Part shown: positions 34,352 through 47,516 of the stretch, piece by piece
Position numbering within the stretch: position 1 is the first letter of the stretch
Layout of the letters: each line of letters starts with the position of its first letter
From: Kwoniella bestiolae CBS 10118
Taxonomy: Eukaryota > Basidiomycota > Tremellomycetes > Tremellales > Cryptococcaceae
Direction: 5' to 3'
Assembly (NCBI RefSeq): GCF_000512585.2
Contig: NC_089241.1
Location: 2,170,001 to 2,234,000, forward strand
Length of the DNA stretch: 64,000 nucleotides
Position numbers and translations under genes: made by a program
The notes under the pieces: model-generated
Told to the model about the DNA's origin: nothing
The model's database searches: none
Seen by the model: the letters and a program-made list of their open reading frames with translations, nothing else

Positions 34352-37300
34352 GACTACGATTGAAGCTGATGGAGAAATAAGCGATTGAATTGCGTGATAC
34401 ATCAATGACTCAGAACTCTTTGATTGTGATTGTGTATATTCTCGTATACGACTTTAGTATACCGCTGCTGAATGTGATGTACAGCATACAATATGCCCGA
34501 CGTTTGAACCGTTCATATGTAGCTTCCCAAGACACCATCGAATTCTTGATGTCCACCCACCACACCAGTCCTTGTCGAGTCAGTTGTTCTGAGTCTGTGA
34601 TCCATGCGAAACAAACACGAAGAGTACTCGTGGTGCTGAGCGGCACAAGTCCGGGATAACCAACAATACGGCGGCCGTGTTTCACGATATCAAATCCTCT
34701 CAATCTGAAACATGCGGTTTCTGTAAAAGGGAAACTTGCAGAATAAGGTTAAATGACTGCGTGCGTATAGCTTCTATCTGGCATGGATCTGTTTTCGATC
34801 GTCTGAACCTCACGGTCAATCGGCCTTTGTGATATAGACCTACAGAACCGCAGGACGGAGGCAGACTCCATGTATAATAGTCAATGCTTGGTACATGTAC
34901 GTATACCAAAGGTCTGACAACAATAGAAGCAGCACAAAGATCCACGGGGAAACTTTCCCATATGTACCCCTTGTGGAGGTCATCATGCCGTAATCGATTT
35001 AGACTTTTAGAGTTTGTGGTGGTGTTCCATCCCTTCCCGTTCTCGCAGGAAAGGCAAGGAATGTGGGAACTTGTGGTATTGCATGGATGTCGATCAGCTT
35101 CCGAGAATCATATCAAAGAGAGGATCTCTGGAGAATCTTCGGTGACCGTCTGAATGACCTCGGTCCATCGCTGTGGTTGTCGGCGTCGGTGTCTTACCGC
35201 ACTGAAGGGTGCCATGTACCATGCGGGATGGCGATGTCATAAGCGCGCTTGTCGGCGGTGTGAGTCCCACTTACTTCTCCAGATGACAAGACAGGAACGA
35301 TCATGAGATTTAGTGGTGTGAGGTAATTAACCATTAGGATCGTTCCTCGAGGTACAAATTTCCGAGGTCTGCCCCAGTAAGATTAGATGAACAGAACGGG
35401 CCTCTTGTTGGAGTGGGAGTGGGAACAATCCGCCAAGTAATTGAACAACTAGTATCTCGCAGCAATGTGTGCGTATGTATGCATATTGATTGATTGGCCT
35501 TCCCGAACAATAAAAGCGAGACTGGGGTGCTTGGTGGTTGTCTCTTGAGCTAAGCACGCCACAGACACAGCACTCGTCCGAAGGGGAGCTGTGATCGATC
35601 GATCATGACCACCGAGTGAGTATCGACTCGAAAGGATGATTTGTATTTCACTAAGAACCATTTGTATTTCCCAAAGTATGATTTGTAGAAAGCTTCTTCC
35701 CGAGCATTCGAGTATTTGTATAAACCATGAAAGCTAACGTTATATTGTTGTATCGTACGCGGAGCTGTATGAATTTACTGGAACGATTATATAACAAGAT
35801 CCGTTATGCGTTATGGTACACATCCCACATCCCATTTTCGTCATCATCGCACTATGCATTCTCGTCACCCTGTAGCAAGGAGGTTGTTTTGGCTGTCTCG
35901 GAGGAAAAATCCAAAATGTCCCGAAGTAGGAAACCGGGCGGGCTCTTTGACCCTTTTTCATCGTGTTTTGTGTTTCTGATATCTCGTAATCGAATCATCT
36001 ATCGTAAAACCCGAAGTGCTAAGGATGCTAGGATAATTTCTGTGATCTACGCAATCCCGATATACTGCCGTACTGTTCCTCCACTACGTATGTACTAAAC
36101 TATGCTATGACTTGCGATCACAGAGCAAAAAGCCCCGAAGCCACCTAGGTTTGTTTTATCTGGTAAGACAGGGTCATTCCTTTCCGGGATCGTTATGTAT
36201 GATAACGATGGTTCAACTGCTGGAAGACGTAATTCAAGTCATGGTTGTCGTCATACCATTTAGACTGAAACGGTGGTACTGCTGTACACAACATATCGGG
36301 AGATTCAGAATGCTTGTTTTATGTCATCTTGGCTTATACTTTTGGTTCAGTGTATGTGAGAGATGCTTCCGAGAAACGCAGTTCAGTTCTTGTGATCTGA
36401 CGTTGATCAGCGCATAACGTATGGTAACAACGTACAAACGTACACTATGAATCATTTTGAAACCGGAGTAAAAGGGTCTGTCTTTCCCAACAGAAGAAGC
36501 GTGTATGGAAATCATAAAAATCTGAGACCATTTATTTTTTTTCGCTTTGGGTTTTTCGTTCTCTCGTCAGTCCGTAAAAGACGTGAGAAACGTCGTGTGA
36601 TTTTTCGTATGGTGGTATATACCTTTCGAGAATGATCTCATTCCTCATGCGATGCGATGCACCCGCTATAGAAAGTATTCACGGATGACCGAGGGGAGTC
36701 AAACCTTGACATGAGATACATAAAACAAAAGAAAGACCTTTCTTTGTCATTGTTTGATCTTCACATTACATCTTGACATTGCTTTGCACCATCATCTTTG
36801 ATCAATCTGATACCATTGCCATTGAGTATATAACAATAACACTTCGGAGGACAATTGGACAGCCGCCCCGCTACTTCAACTTCACTATCGTACCAAGATC
36901 AGTTCCCTTGTGCTCGCACGTATCTACATCACAGCCATTCGCACAGTGAGTCTCTTCTCCTTACTCCGTCAGGATCTCTTCAAGTTTTCTTTCCTTGGTG
37001 TTATTGTCTTGTTTCTCGGGTTTCCGGCTCCGTATCGCGTGCCTTTCTTCTCAGTCACCAATCACAACTTGCAAATCCCGACCCCAATCCCTATGCTATC
37101 GTTGAAGCTCATCTCATGCTTCCTGGTTGTCAATTGACTTGTTTCCCATGTGCTACGCGCCGCTGTGCATCACATATGCACTGCGAGTGTCACCTCGCAA
37201 GGTTACAAGTAGTAGCAGGATGACGGGAAGGGAATATCCAGCACGTCACATCACACACGGCTTTGACCGCTTTTCTCTGTTTTCGATGTTTTAAATGTTA

Positions 37301-39913
37301 ATCTTCCTGTTTTCGGTTCCTCGTTCTTTGTATTCTTTTCCTACTTTCGGTCAACCAACCCTGTTGGGTGTCGTGCTTCCTTAACCTTGCAATTTAGATT
37401 CAGACCATGATTTCTACCTACACAGCTCGGATTCGTATCGTGTATGCGGGCGCGGATCTCACCATTCGCGCACCGATGAGAACACAAATCCCGGTTTATC
37501 CTTTCCTTTTTGTTCATTCAGCATGGAACAGAACCGTGCTTGAACCTTTTCCCCACTTTCGTCATGGCATCCTAATCCTAATCAATGCACTTTCATCCCA
37601 TCGCGCCTCTTCATTGTTCGTCGTGGGCGGCTGTAAATGCGTGTTGTGCGCGTTTGCAGACGGGGTTTCTTAACAACAAGCCTAGCTAGCTAGTCCTGTT
37701 ACCCCACCTCGCCTCAGACATCGACGGGATGAGCTTATGTACATGCTTCTGCTTTCCTTCTCGTCGCTTGAACGTTCACTAACTCTTATGTCTCCCTTCC
37801 CAAAGGCAAGACCATAATCCAAAACAGAATTTCACGTTAACAACCCAAACCAACAACACACATACGCTGGATCGACGCCAACGCCCCCCAACCCCAAACG
37901 GTCGGTGATATAGAGATATATAGCGCAGTTTACGAGAAGGAAAACGAAACACACACACCTGTCTAGTTCTTTTCACAAGTGGGAAGCAAACCGGGCGTGG
38001 TGATATATATCGATTATAGTAAGTTTTACGTTTACGTTTCGCGTCTTGTTCTTGTTCTTGGTGATTGAAAGATGTCTCGGTGTCTCGGTTTCTGCTGGGT
38101 TTTCCCTACGTTTTACATGGTGTATGGTTCTGGTTTCATCGACAAGGACGAGGGGATCAGATCGATTCATCTGCATTGACAGAATCTCATACTGTCAAAC
38201 GAATTAGTCCCACTTCCCAAAACCAGTCCCGATCCTAACTTTATCCCTTCCCAAACCAAAGATGCGAGCTGTGGCGTGCGTAATGTATGTAACTGAACTA
38301 AGTTACTTTTACTCATACACGGGTATCCAAGCTTTGGCTTGCTCTTACTGTATTTGCAAACCCAAAACCTGGTTACCATCATGGTGACTTTTGTGTGTCG
38401 TGTCTTGCTTGGATCGGTTCCTACGCCGATTTCATTTTTACACCATCTGTGTGTTTGATTGTGTTTTATGTGTTTGATCGGGATTTACTTTTACTGTTTT
38501 CTCAATTGCCTTGAATTGCCTAGATCAGAAATGAATTAACAGCACAGGACCAGCTAGGATGTGTATGCGAAGAAGAAAAAGACGGTTGATGGTCAATGCG
38601 CAGAATGGTTGTTGATATGATATTGATTATCATATGCTGATCATATTCTGTCATCATCATCTCAACTTCAGTCGTCAATCATCAGCTATCCGACTCTGTG
38701 TATCACCTTCGACGTGCCTAACCTCACGATTTCAAGATTCACCCCCACTCTCGAGTAATCTGTAGGACTATATTTGGAATAGAATATAGTATCTTGTCCG
38801 TTAACCACGGAGAAAATAATCATAACCTGCTATAACCATCGTCTGCGCCTTGTGAGTATCTTTCGCCCTTGATTCGTTGATCTAGATTTGAGACGCTCCT
38901 TTCTGCTCTTGCTCTTTCACTGTCGTTGTCATTGTCCTGCCTTCCTTTGGCTCGGTTACCACATGTCTGGATCTTTCACCTTGGTGGACGTGATGGGACA
39001 TGGCTTGGTTTAGTATGGTTTGAAGTCTACGCCATCAAGAGGTGGATCAGTGATGGGTGATGGGATCAACGATCAAGTCAACAAACAGTAATTAGTAGTG
39101 TTAGGGAGTGCCGTGTGACCTCACCATACCCACGCTCTGAACAAACCCACAAACTACGCCCACGCCCGGATCATCAATTCCATCAAATCCAATGCGCCGT
39201 TTAGACCATTCAATCAACAAGGGAAACAGGAAACAGGAAACAGGAAAATAGGGGTATCAACCATGATCAACCTCTCATTCGATCACCTCTCCCTCCTCTT
39301 CGGACCCAAAATACACAACGATCACACTTACAATCAGATCCATGCGTACTCTCACTCTCTCCTACTTGCCAAATCGGGGCAAAGGGGTCCGACGACCGAC
39401 ATGCTTCGGTTTTACCTCGAACAGTCATACGAGGTGTAACGACTCGTCCTCACCAAATGGCACACTTTGATGACGACCAAGCTACCTCCTTTTTACACCT
39501 CATATCCCCTTCTTTGCACTCTTTTTCGCGCTTTTACCTTTCCCTTTCACCCCTTCAATTTCTATATCAGGTCGTGATTGGGCTAGACTCTGACTCATTG
39601 AAAAAGCGAGAATCATCTGCTGACTGTTGACGTTACATCTCGCTTCTCTTTCTTGCCACCACCACCACCACCACCACGTCTTTTGTTGATCCTTCATACC
39701 TTTCGACAACATCTGCATTTGTATCGCCCTCCTTTCGAATTACTATATATTTGGTTCACTCGACAGCTCATACATATAGATACCCAGACTTCTTCTCCCT
39801 TCCTTAGTACCCATCCTTGCTTTGTTTGTAAGTACATGACGTCGATTCTTATGCTCTTTGGATACCAATTCTAATCTGATTTGTTCTTATCGTTCTCCAG
39901 GCTATCACTCATC
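34352..39913. other. 5.5 kb region without a recognisable protein gene
   Basis: Open frames here are short, overlap on both strands and lack coding bias. Visible details are a repeated ATTTGTATTTC motif (about 35640-35665), a GATGCGATGC repeat (about 36650-36662), three GGAAACA units (about 39222-39245) and a CAC triplet run (about 39656-39676). From about 36720 the plus strand becomes pyrimidine-rich, like a transcribed leader, with a GTGAGT donor-like site at about 36949. Just before SOK1 a leader intron is clear: GTAAGT at 39829 to TTCTCCAG at 39900. Candidates are a long SOK1 promoter/leader or a non-coding RNA; I see no transposon ends or RNA gene. Confidence 0.45.
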
Positions 39914-42900
39914 ATGGATCAAAACCACGCACCACCCTCGCCTCTGCAACAACATCGACCTTCATCCTCTCGTCATGCCAGTCAAGGATCTGCGAATGCC
40001 CAAGCGTCCTCATCAATCGACAACAAGCTGAAGAACCCTGTTGGATTACACCGACAGAGTGCTGCTACATGTGCTAGTCCAACTTCCGCTCAAGCCAGTC
40101 TCGCCCCTTGGTCTGGGGCGCAGGAACCTTGTTCTTCCTCATCATCGAATACCACGTCAACCACCACGATGGCCTGGTCTCAGGAAAGTGAAGAAGCCGC
40201 AGTCGAAAGGTGGAGGGCGCAAACTCAATCTACTTCTTCATCATCCTCTTCGTCATCCTCCACATCCACCTCAGGAAGTATAACATGGGACAACACAAAT
40301 ACACAACCACTCGCTTCTTCCAGTAGATGTCCTTCACCCCACCACATCACCATCGACATGCCTTCGTCCACAGCACAAACCCATTCACCTCAACCATATC
40401 ACTCCGACCCACCTTCATCATCCCTTCTCACTTCTGAACCACTCAACCGTACTGCCTCCGCCAACCCTTCACCCACATTGCATACACCCGAACCTTCCCC
40501 ACCCAGACGCAAGCGCAATCGTGCTTGCTCACTACCGAATGCTACTCCGTTGTTCAAGCGCAGGAAATCAAAGCATGATACGCCGACACCATCGGACATC
40601 TGGCAAAGAACGTATGAAACAGGTCGAACGACACCTACAAAGATACAACGCCAGAAAGCTGCGGCAGCAGAACTAGGTAGGGTGCTACGAAGTAATCGAC
40701 AGATCAAGACTGTGACCACAGAGCAACATTGCGTAGTCGCTTGTCGTCAACCAGCCATCAACGTCAATTCCCTAAGATCATTAGATGCCACCGAAATCCT
40801 CAAGAACCCACAACTCCGACATGATCTGCTATTCGACAGTCTAGCCTTCAGACCCGTCAATCTGCCTTACGAAGTACCGACCAAACCGGTTTACGCGGAA
40901 ATAGTCACCGGTGGCAAAACTCCCGTGGTCGATCCCAGAGCATCGAGCTTCGTTGCCGATATGTACTGGGATAGCATATCTGAAGAATTGGCAACTGGAT
41001 GTAGGTGTGTTAGATGGAGTATGCCAAAGAACCAAGAGAAGCTGAATCACAAGACGGTCGAAAAGTTGGAGAGAATACCTCAATGTCTCTGTGGTAGATG
41101 GAGAAGGGATTTGACGGAGAGCGAGTGGTGGTCTCGCAATGCCGTTTGGCCATCTAGATTACCTGAATTGATCAGAAGTAAGTTATTTCCTCACCAACTC
41201 GCTCAGTGGGGGACAAATGTTGATAAGATTGTTTCTGGTAGCCCTTCGAGAAATCCTTGTCTCCCTTATGGGCTCAACTACACCTTGTCCCAACCACTTT
41301 GCTCACTCGTTCTCGAAAGAAGCCCTCGAAGCTCACGAAGCGGTCTGTCCCACTGTCACTCACGCCCTCGTTCCCGAACTTTATGCCGCTCTCGATCCTG
41401 AATTCCTCACCATCCAAGCTAGACGTGGTGTCTTTGATCTTCATCTCTTTGCCAAACTTGGTGAAGCTATGAAAGTGCACTGTGCGCCTGTGAGAGACCA
41501 GATGGTGGATGATATGGTACGAACCGCCTTGTCGGGTGATGTCGCTAAGGGTCTGAGGAAATGCTTTGACTGCGCGGAGGTGATGAAACTTGTGAGTCCA
41601 AGCGTTACTGATCGATTGTATGCCCAAGCTGATTCCGATATTGCAGGACATTGCCAATCACCAAGTCCACGCCCTTCGACCATACTTATGGGACAACGCC
41701 AACCAATACGAATACAATGCTTTCCAAGCTCTCCTCGTTCGGAACAAGGTCACTCTCGAAACCTCAAAGACGAGACAATGGATCAACGCTGCTTCCCGAC
41801 GAGTTCTTGCCGCCGCCGAGCCACAATTGAGGACTCACCTAATAGGTCGATGCGACTGCAAGACCAACATGGAATTGGTCATTCGATCTTTGACCACCGG
41901 GTTCATGGACCTCGTTTTCGGTCACTGGGATCTCGGAAGTACCTCTTGGCCCCCTGTCGTCACTAGACGCGCGGTCGGCTCGAATGGGATCCCCGTGCTC
42001 GAGGGTTCACTGAAAGATCCGGTTGATGTCCCCGAGGCTCTCAAGATGGATTCGAGGAGGATCAAGGATTTTCAGTGAGTGCTTCTGTACTGAATCAGTA
42101 GATCGCAATGCTGAATGTGGTATCTAGCTCCGAAGTCGTCGATATCGCCATCTCACACATGGTCCTTTTGGCCTTCCGAAATTACTTCAACCAACATAAT
42201 GGCAAAGTATCCGCTGAAGTGCTACGATTGAATCTCAACAAAGCTAGAGCAGATATCGAGTGGACAATAGATAAACTTTCAGTGATGGGTTCGTCCACCG
42301 AAGCTGAATCCGACCTAGCCTTCAGATTGGCCTTACGAATCGTCCGACCCGACACTTCAAGCGAATCGCCCTCTAGGGGTATACCGAGTCCAGAAGAAAT
42401 GAAATTGGTTTCCCAATTGTCATCAACGTTAACTGGATTCCTGGCACTCAATCTATCGAGAGACTCGAAACTGTTCAAAGGGAACTTGAACCGATTGAAG
42501 AGCTACCTGACCAAACTCTTGACGGATGTGTTATTGGGTTACAGATTGAACCCCACTTCTACGTTCTTCGATGCGACCGTCAACAGATGTTTGGAGAAGA
42601 AGAAGAACGGTCTCGTCTCATCAGCTGCCCACATCCCCGCTTCTGCTCAGGAAGAAGATATCATTGTTGAAGGCGAAGAGCAAGAAGAGGAAGATAAAGA
42701 GATTAGATCGTACCCTCGAGAGATCAGGGAGAAATACGAATCGTTCTGCACTAAATGTCAGAGTGAGGAAGCAGAGTTGATCAAGTCGTATGGTCTCGAA
42801 GGCGTAATAGAACCCATCAAGGAATTATCAGAGAGGATGATCAAGATCGTTGCGTTCAATTTATCGGTCTTTGGAGAGAATTACGCTGGGAATGGGATGA

Positions 42901-42914
42901 TGGTGGGATCATAA
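39914..42914 (+). CDS. SOK1: Sok1/Tcp11-domain protein
   Basis: This is a Tcp11 family protein; yeast Sok1 suppresses loss of cAMP-dependent protein kinase, so a role in cAMP/PKA signalling is expected. The N-terminal third is disordered (MDQNHAPPSPLQQHRPSSSR, Ser/Thr runs) with a basic stretch RRKRNRACS and FKRRKSKHD. The conserved part begins about 40760 with NVNSLRSLDATEILKNPQLR and DLLFDSLAFRPVNLP, then LREILVSLMG (after the intron about 41180-41239), ANHQVHALRPYL, and SHMVLLAFRNYFNQHNG (about 42152-42203). An acidic run (EGEEQEEEDKEIRS) lies near the end, which reads NYAGNGMMVGS. The start is the first ATG after a 5' leader intron ending at 39900. Three coding introns are seen. Complete. 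Confidence 0.88.
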
Positions 42915-43529
42915 GTCGGATTGAAGATAGGTTGTTGTTTGTGGTTATTGAGACCAATTGACCTAAAGTCATTCATTGCATCGTTTGTTCGGATATGTCA
43001 TAATACAGTAATTGTCCTGTGTCTATAGTTCATTGTTGTGGTGTTGGTATTACCCTGTATATATACTTATTCCCACTTTTATGTTATCACCATTTGTTCA
43101 TTTTACAACGGATTTTGTTTCTTGTGTTGGTGTTACTTTAATGAATGACATGGATATTCTGTTATATACGTTTTCATTTTTGTCGGAGGACGATGAGGGA
43201 TACATGCATAGTTCATGGTGCTTACATGTCCCTTGTATCCATACATGCTGCTTATACGTCTTTTCTGCATGGTCAGTACGAGTAAGATGTTCATGGATGA
43301 TACTGTGCAAGTAGGTTAACCCTAAGCTGGACAAAATGAGTAGCTCCACGTGGAATGACTGATGAGGAAGAAAGAAACGCGTAAAAGCTTATGATGTCTC
43401 GTTTGACCACATCTTCGACCACATCTCCTCTCCATCTTTCCGACCATCGTTCAACTCTACTTGTCATATACACTCATACGATCAACACTGACTGGCATAG
43501 GAGCTAGAGGAAAGAAGCCAAAGACCATC
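42915..43529. other. SOK1 3' region and upstream region of the p24 gene
   Basis: T-rich sequence follows the SOK1 stop, consistent with a 3' end. Nothing else is recognised. The last 60 bp before the p24 ATG include GAGCTAGAGGAAAG and no competing ATG. Confidence 0.35.
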
Positions 43530-44975
43530 ATGCGAATATCACTCTCATCGACGATATTGGCTCTACCGCTAATATCAGCCGTCAATGTATGTTTCGTTAT
43601 ACCTCTGCGATACCTCCTTTCGTCTTCATCCGACCTGGCCTTGCTGATTATTTTGTCACTGCAGGCTCTCCACTTTTACTTTGAATCGAATGAGAAGAGA
43701 TGCTTCATGGAGGAATTACCGAGCGATACGATTGTAGAAGGTGAGTGGAGTATGGTGGTATATCGCATCTCGTCTATCCTCAAGAGTATCTGGTACCTGG
43801 ATATCATGCTTGAGATTCGGCTGGACAACATAGAGGATACCACTCGTCATGGTGTTTGATGATACGGCATATACTGACTCGTGAATCCTACGATACTAGG
43901 CCACTATAAAGCGTATATATGGGACGAACCTGCGAATCTGTGGAAGATGGATCAGGATGTTGGGATACACGTAGCTGTAGAGGTGGGTCGGAAGTCTTCT
44001 GCTCTCATCTGTCCGTATGCTATGGACGTACCAGCATCAAGATCATATGACTGTCATGTTCCACCATGACCCATACCCCATCGTTACATCCCTCTCATGC
44101 CCAATACATAACCAAAGCTAACACCCTCTCGCACTAGGAACTCTCCTCAGGTCACACAGTAGTCAACACCCGTGGCCCCCCCGACGGACGATTCACATTC
44201 ACCTCTCACGAGCCAGGAGATCACAATATCTGCTTACACTCCAATATCACCGGCGGGTGGTTGACTAACCAACATATAAAGCTGTATTTGGATATTAACG
44301 TGGGGAGTTCCAGACCTGATGCCGAGTGAGTGGAACGCCCTTCTCGGTCGAAACATACTGTACAGAAGGTTGTCAATCACGGCGCTTGAAATCCAGAGAT
44401 CGATATCCTACACTCTCCGCGATTCTTCATTAGAGCATACAAAATACATGCTGCACACTGCACACCTCACACTGCGCACTGGATCAAAGCTGATACCCCA
44501 CCTACACACCAGAGCCGACTCTTCCCACGTCACCACCCTCTCCTCCAAGATCCGCGAGCTGAACAACAAAGTAGTGGACATCCAGCGAGAACAGCGATAC
44601 ATGCGAGAGGTCGAGGCTACCTTCAGGGATGCTAGTGAATTGACCAATAGTAGAGCTGTGTGGTGGAGTCTGCTGCAGATTGGGGTGTTGGTTGGTGCGG
44701 GGATATGGCAGATGAGGTATTTGAAGGTGAGTCGAGTGTGTTGTGCTGTGCTGGAATAGCGGGTGGAGGTTGGGGCAGAGTTGTGATTATGGGAGGAAGT
44801 TGAGCTTGATGGGACAGTAAAGTTGATGGTCCACTATGGGTGAGGGGACGGAGCGTTGGGTTGTGGATGGTCGTGAAACCTGCATTCACTCCTGCTCTTG
44901 TTGGTTCATTATACGATCATTATGCTGAATCGTTTGTCATTACAGGTCTACTTCGAAGATAAGAAGCTCAGGTAG
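43530..44975 (+). CDS. p24 family cargo receptor, alpha type (Erp1/TMED4/9-like)
   Basis: A type I membrane protein of ER-Golgi COPII/COPI vesicles that helps cargo selection and retrieval. The signal peptide is MRISLSSTILALPLISAVNA (first intron falls at its end). The mature start LHFYFESNEKRCFMEELPSD matches the alpha-class GOLD domain (ETEKRCFIEE in animals). HVAVEELSSG, DGRFTFTSHEPGDHNICLHS and LYLDINVG follow, then a coiled coil (IRELNNKVVDIQREQRYMRE) and the membrane segment WWSLLQIGVLVGAGIWQMRY. The cytosolic tail LKVYFEDKKLR combines an aromatic COPII-type signal with a dilysine-like COPI signal. Six exons are joined by in-phase GT-AG introns; the stop is at 44973-44975. It converges with SSZ1. 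Complete. The alpha class is clear; the exact yeast name (Erp1, Erp5 or Erp6) is not. Confidence 0.9.
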
Positions 44976-45275
44976 AAATCCATTTGAGACTGTCAGATCA
45001 GGATCAGTATCAATGTCGAAGGATGTTATGTGTAGCGTGACGATGTTGAACGAACGGAACGATGCATTTTCATGGTTCTGTCAATATCGATGAAGGATTT
45101 CATTTGCATCGTCATGGACGGCGAGCAGTGGCGATGGCAGATGTGCAAATGCAAGAGTATCCATGCAAGATTCATGTATATCTATGGTAAATATGCACAA
45201 CCAAAATCGGGAAGATGGCGTGGTATCTCCCCATCAAGGACTACCAGCCTTCTGAATCTACCCATCTATCTGAAT

Positions 45276-47516
45276 TTATACCTCGAACCCATCCGCAGCA
45301 TCCTCATGACCCTCTTGCCAAGCCTTGACGGTCAACCCTCCATTCCTTTGTACGATCACCTCCAACACCAGCTCGCCCTCACCCTTAACTTCAACTTGCA
45401 CTCCTCCAAGAACCTTGACCTTCTTAGTCATGGGAGTCTTGATCTCCTCGTCTTCTTCCTCTTCCTCTTCCTCGTCCTCCTCATCCTCATCATCATCATC
45501 GGTCTTTTCGATGGGTGGTCTCTCAACCTTGGTAATCTTCACTTCATGTTTACCTTCCCAAAGCTCCAAAGCTACCTTTCCACTAACTCCTTTAACAGGT
45601 AAGGCAACTCTCCTTCGAACGGGTAATGGCGCACCTGCATCTACTATCACAGCTGCGACTTCCTCTGATTCTGAGCCTGGTAGGACTAATCCGATAGGTT
45701 GGGAGGTGACGTCCACCTTGTCCTTGATGGAGTTGAGGACATCATCGACTTTCAATCCGTCTTCCAAAGTCTCCAAGTGGAGTGCCTGGAGGGCACATCC
45801 AATAGCAATCACCTCGGAGGGGTCAATAGTGGAAGTGACGGGTGTAGTGGGAGAAACAAGGAGAGATAAGTGTTGTTGTAATCCCGTGAACAAGGTGGAA
45901 GCACCAGCCAAGAGGATCTCATCAATCTCAGCCAAATCTAACCCAGCCTCTTTGACTACTTCGGTCAACTTGTTGCCCACTTGTCGGTATACGCCCGAGG
46001 CCAACCCGTCGAACCTTAATCGGTTGATCGACGAGGAGAGGTCGTATCCGTCCTTCAATGACTCGACGGCACATGTCGCGGCACCGCTGGAAGCTGAGAG
46101 GGATCGTTTGGTGTGTTCCACGGCTAGGACCAGCTTGGCATCGGCTCGTTTGTCGGCGGCTGAGGCGTCGGGTCCGCAGGGGAGGTCGAGGGCGACTTTG
46201 GTCTTTTTGGTGAATTCTTTGGAGAAGTGTTTGAGGAGCTGAGCAGGAGGACATGAGTGTGAGCGTAGTTCTTGAACAAATCTGAGATAGAAGGTTCGAG
46301 ATGACCAGATTTTACGGTGTGTGGTGTAGTCACAGCGTATAGATGGCATCGACCATGCAGAGATAGGGTAGAGGAGACGTTCGTCTATGTTAAGGAAAGT
46401 AGAAATATTCACTCACCAAGTTATCAAACTCCCTTCCACCCAACTTGTCATCCCTTCCCTTATTCAACACGGTGTACTGCCCCTCGGAAACCTGAATCAC
46501 ACTGATAGCCAAGCTGGTCTCCCCCATATCCAACACGACCACTTTCTTATCCCTCTTCTCGTTCTCTCCTGCATCACCTTCCTCGGGTTTACCCAACAAC
46601 CCTCTAGATTTCCTCTCTTCTGATAGACCGACTCGGTATCCTACGAGGGCAGCAGCAGCCTCGTCGAGAACTTGTAATACGGCAATACCAGCATCTTCGG
46701 CGGCCTTCCTGAGAGCATCGTGCTGGGCGGGAGTGAACCATGTAGGAGCGGAGATGACACATGCGGTGGGTTTCGTACCGAGGAAGTCGGTGGCGGAGGT
46801 CAAAAGGGTGGAGAGGAAGAGGGAGGTAACTTCTGGTACGGTTATGGTCTTAGTTGATGGGATGGGTTGAGAAGCGGCTGGATTGGGGGTAGCGGTTCCT
46901 GAAGCGGCGGCTGATCGGGGGTTGGGAGTTTTGGTAGCGGGTGGAGGAATCAGGATGTCAACTGTGTAAGCTGGGGTGGTGGAGTCGGCAAGGAGAGGGG
47001 CGGTAAGGATCGTGGTGTGGTCTACTTCGTCGTAGCTGTGTCATCAAACAATATGCGTGAGCTTGTTATATGACAATGGCAACATGACTGTAAGAGAGAA
47101 GACACTCACGTGTGACCTAACAGGTTTCGGAATCCCATGATTGTGTTTTTACCATTCTTGACCAAGTGGGGTTTAGCACCGTTACCGATGTACTATTATA
47201 TCATCATCAGTACTTCGAGTTGATAAAGCTGTTTTAAAGGGAGTACTCACAACTTGTTCACCGACATAGGAGATGGCACAGGCAATTTGCCTTTCACCTT
47301 CCTCGTTGGCAATACATGTTGGGTGTCCTTCCTATTCAGCGAAATTCCTAATGATCAGTATACGAGCTTAGTCTAATTGAGCTACTACACCAACTCACCT
47401 TGTCAATGACAGCGATGGAAGCGTAAGATTGACCGAAGTTGATACCTAGGATAGTCCTGTCAAATGGAAGTGTCATTAGCTAAGCCTACAAAGGTTATCG
47501 TATGGGTAGCTTACAT
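45276..47516 (-). CDS. SSZ1: Ribosome-associated complex Hsp70 Ssz1
   Basis: This is an atypical Hsp70 that pairs with zuotin on the ribosome and stimulates the Ssb chaperone on nascent chains. The N-terminus reads MTILGINFGQSYASIAVIDK, the Ssz1 form of the Hsp70 nucleotide-binding start. Later come VISAPTWFTPAQHDALRKAA, ILLAGASTLFTGLQQHL and GCALQALHLE. The C-terminal part is short, as in Ssz1, and contains an acidic run of about 20 Asp/Glu (45440-45510), ending GHEDAADGFEV at stop 45276-45278. The initiator codon is split: AT lies at 47515-47516 and its G at 47456, with an intron at 47457-47514 (GTAAGC...TTTGACAG). Unspliced RNA would read ATG TAA. Further introns fall between 46240 and 47400. 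The 305-codon open frame on the other strand (45325-46242) is a shadow. Confidence 0.92.

Noticed and set aside
36855..37223. 122-codon plus-strand frame in the gene-free region
   Set aside because: It does not begin with ATG, has no motifs and crosses splice-like sites; more likely untranslated leader or non-coding RNA.
45325..46242. 305-codon plus-strand open frame
   Set aside because: It is antisense to clearly conserved SSZ1 coding sequence.
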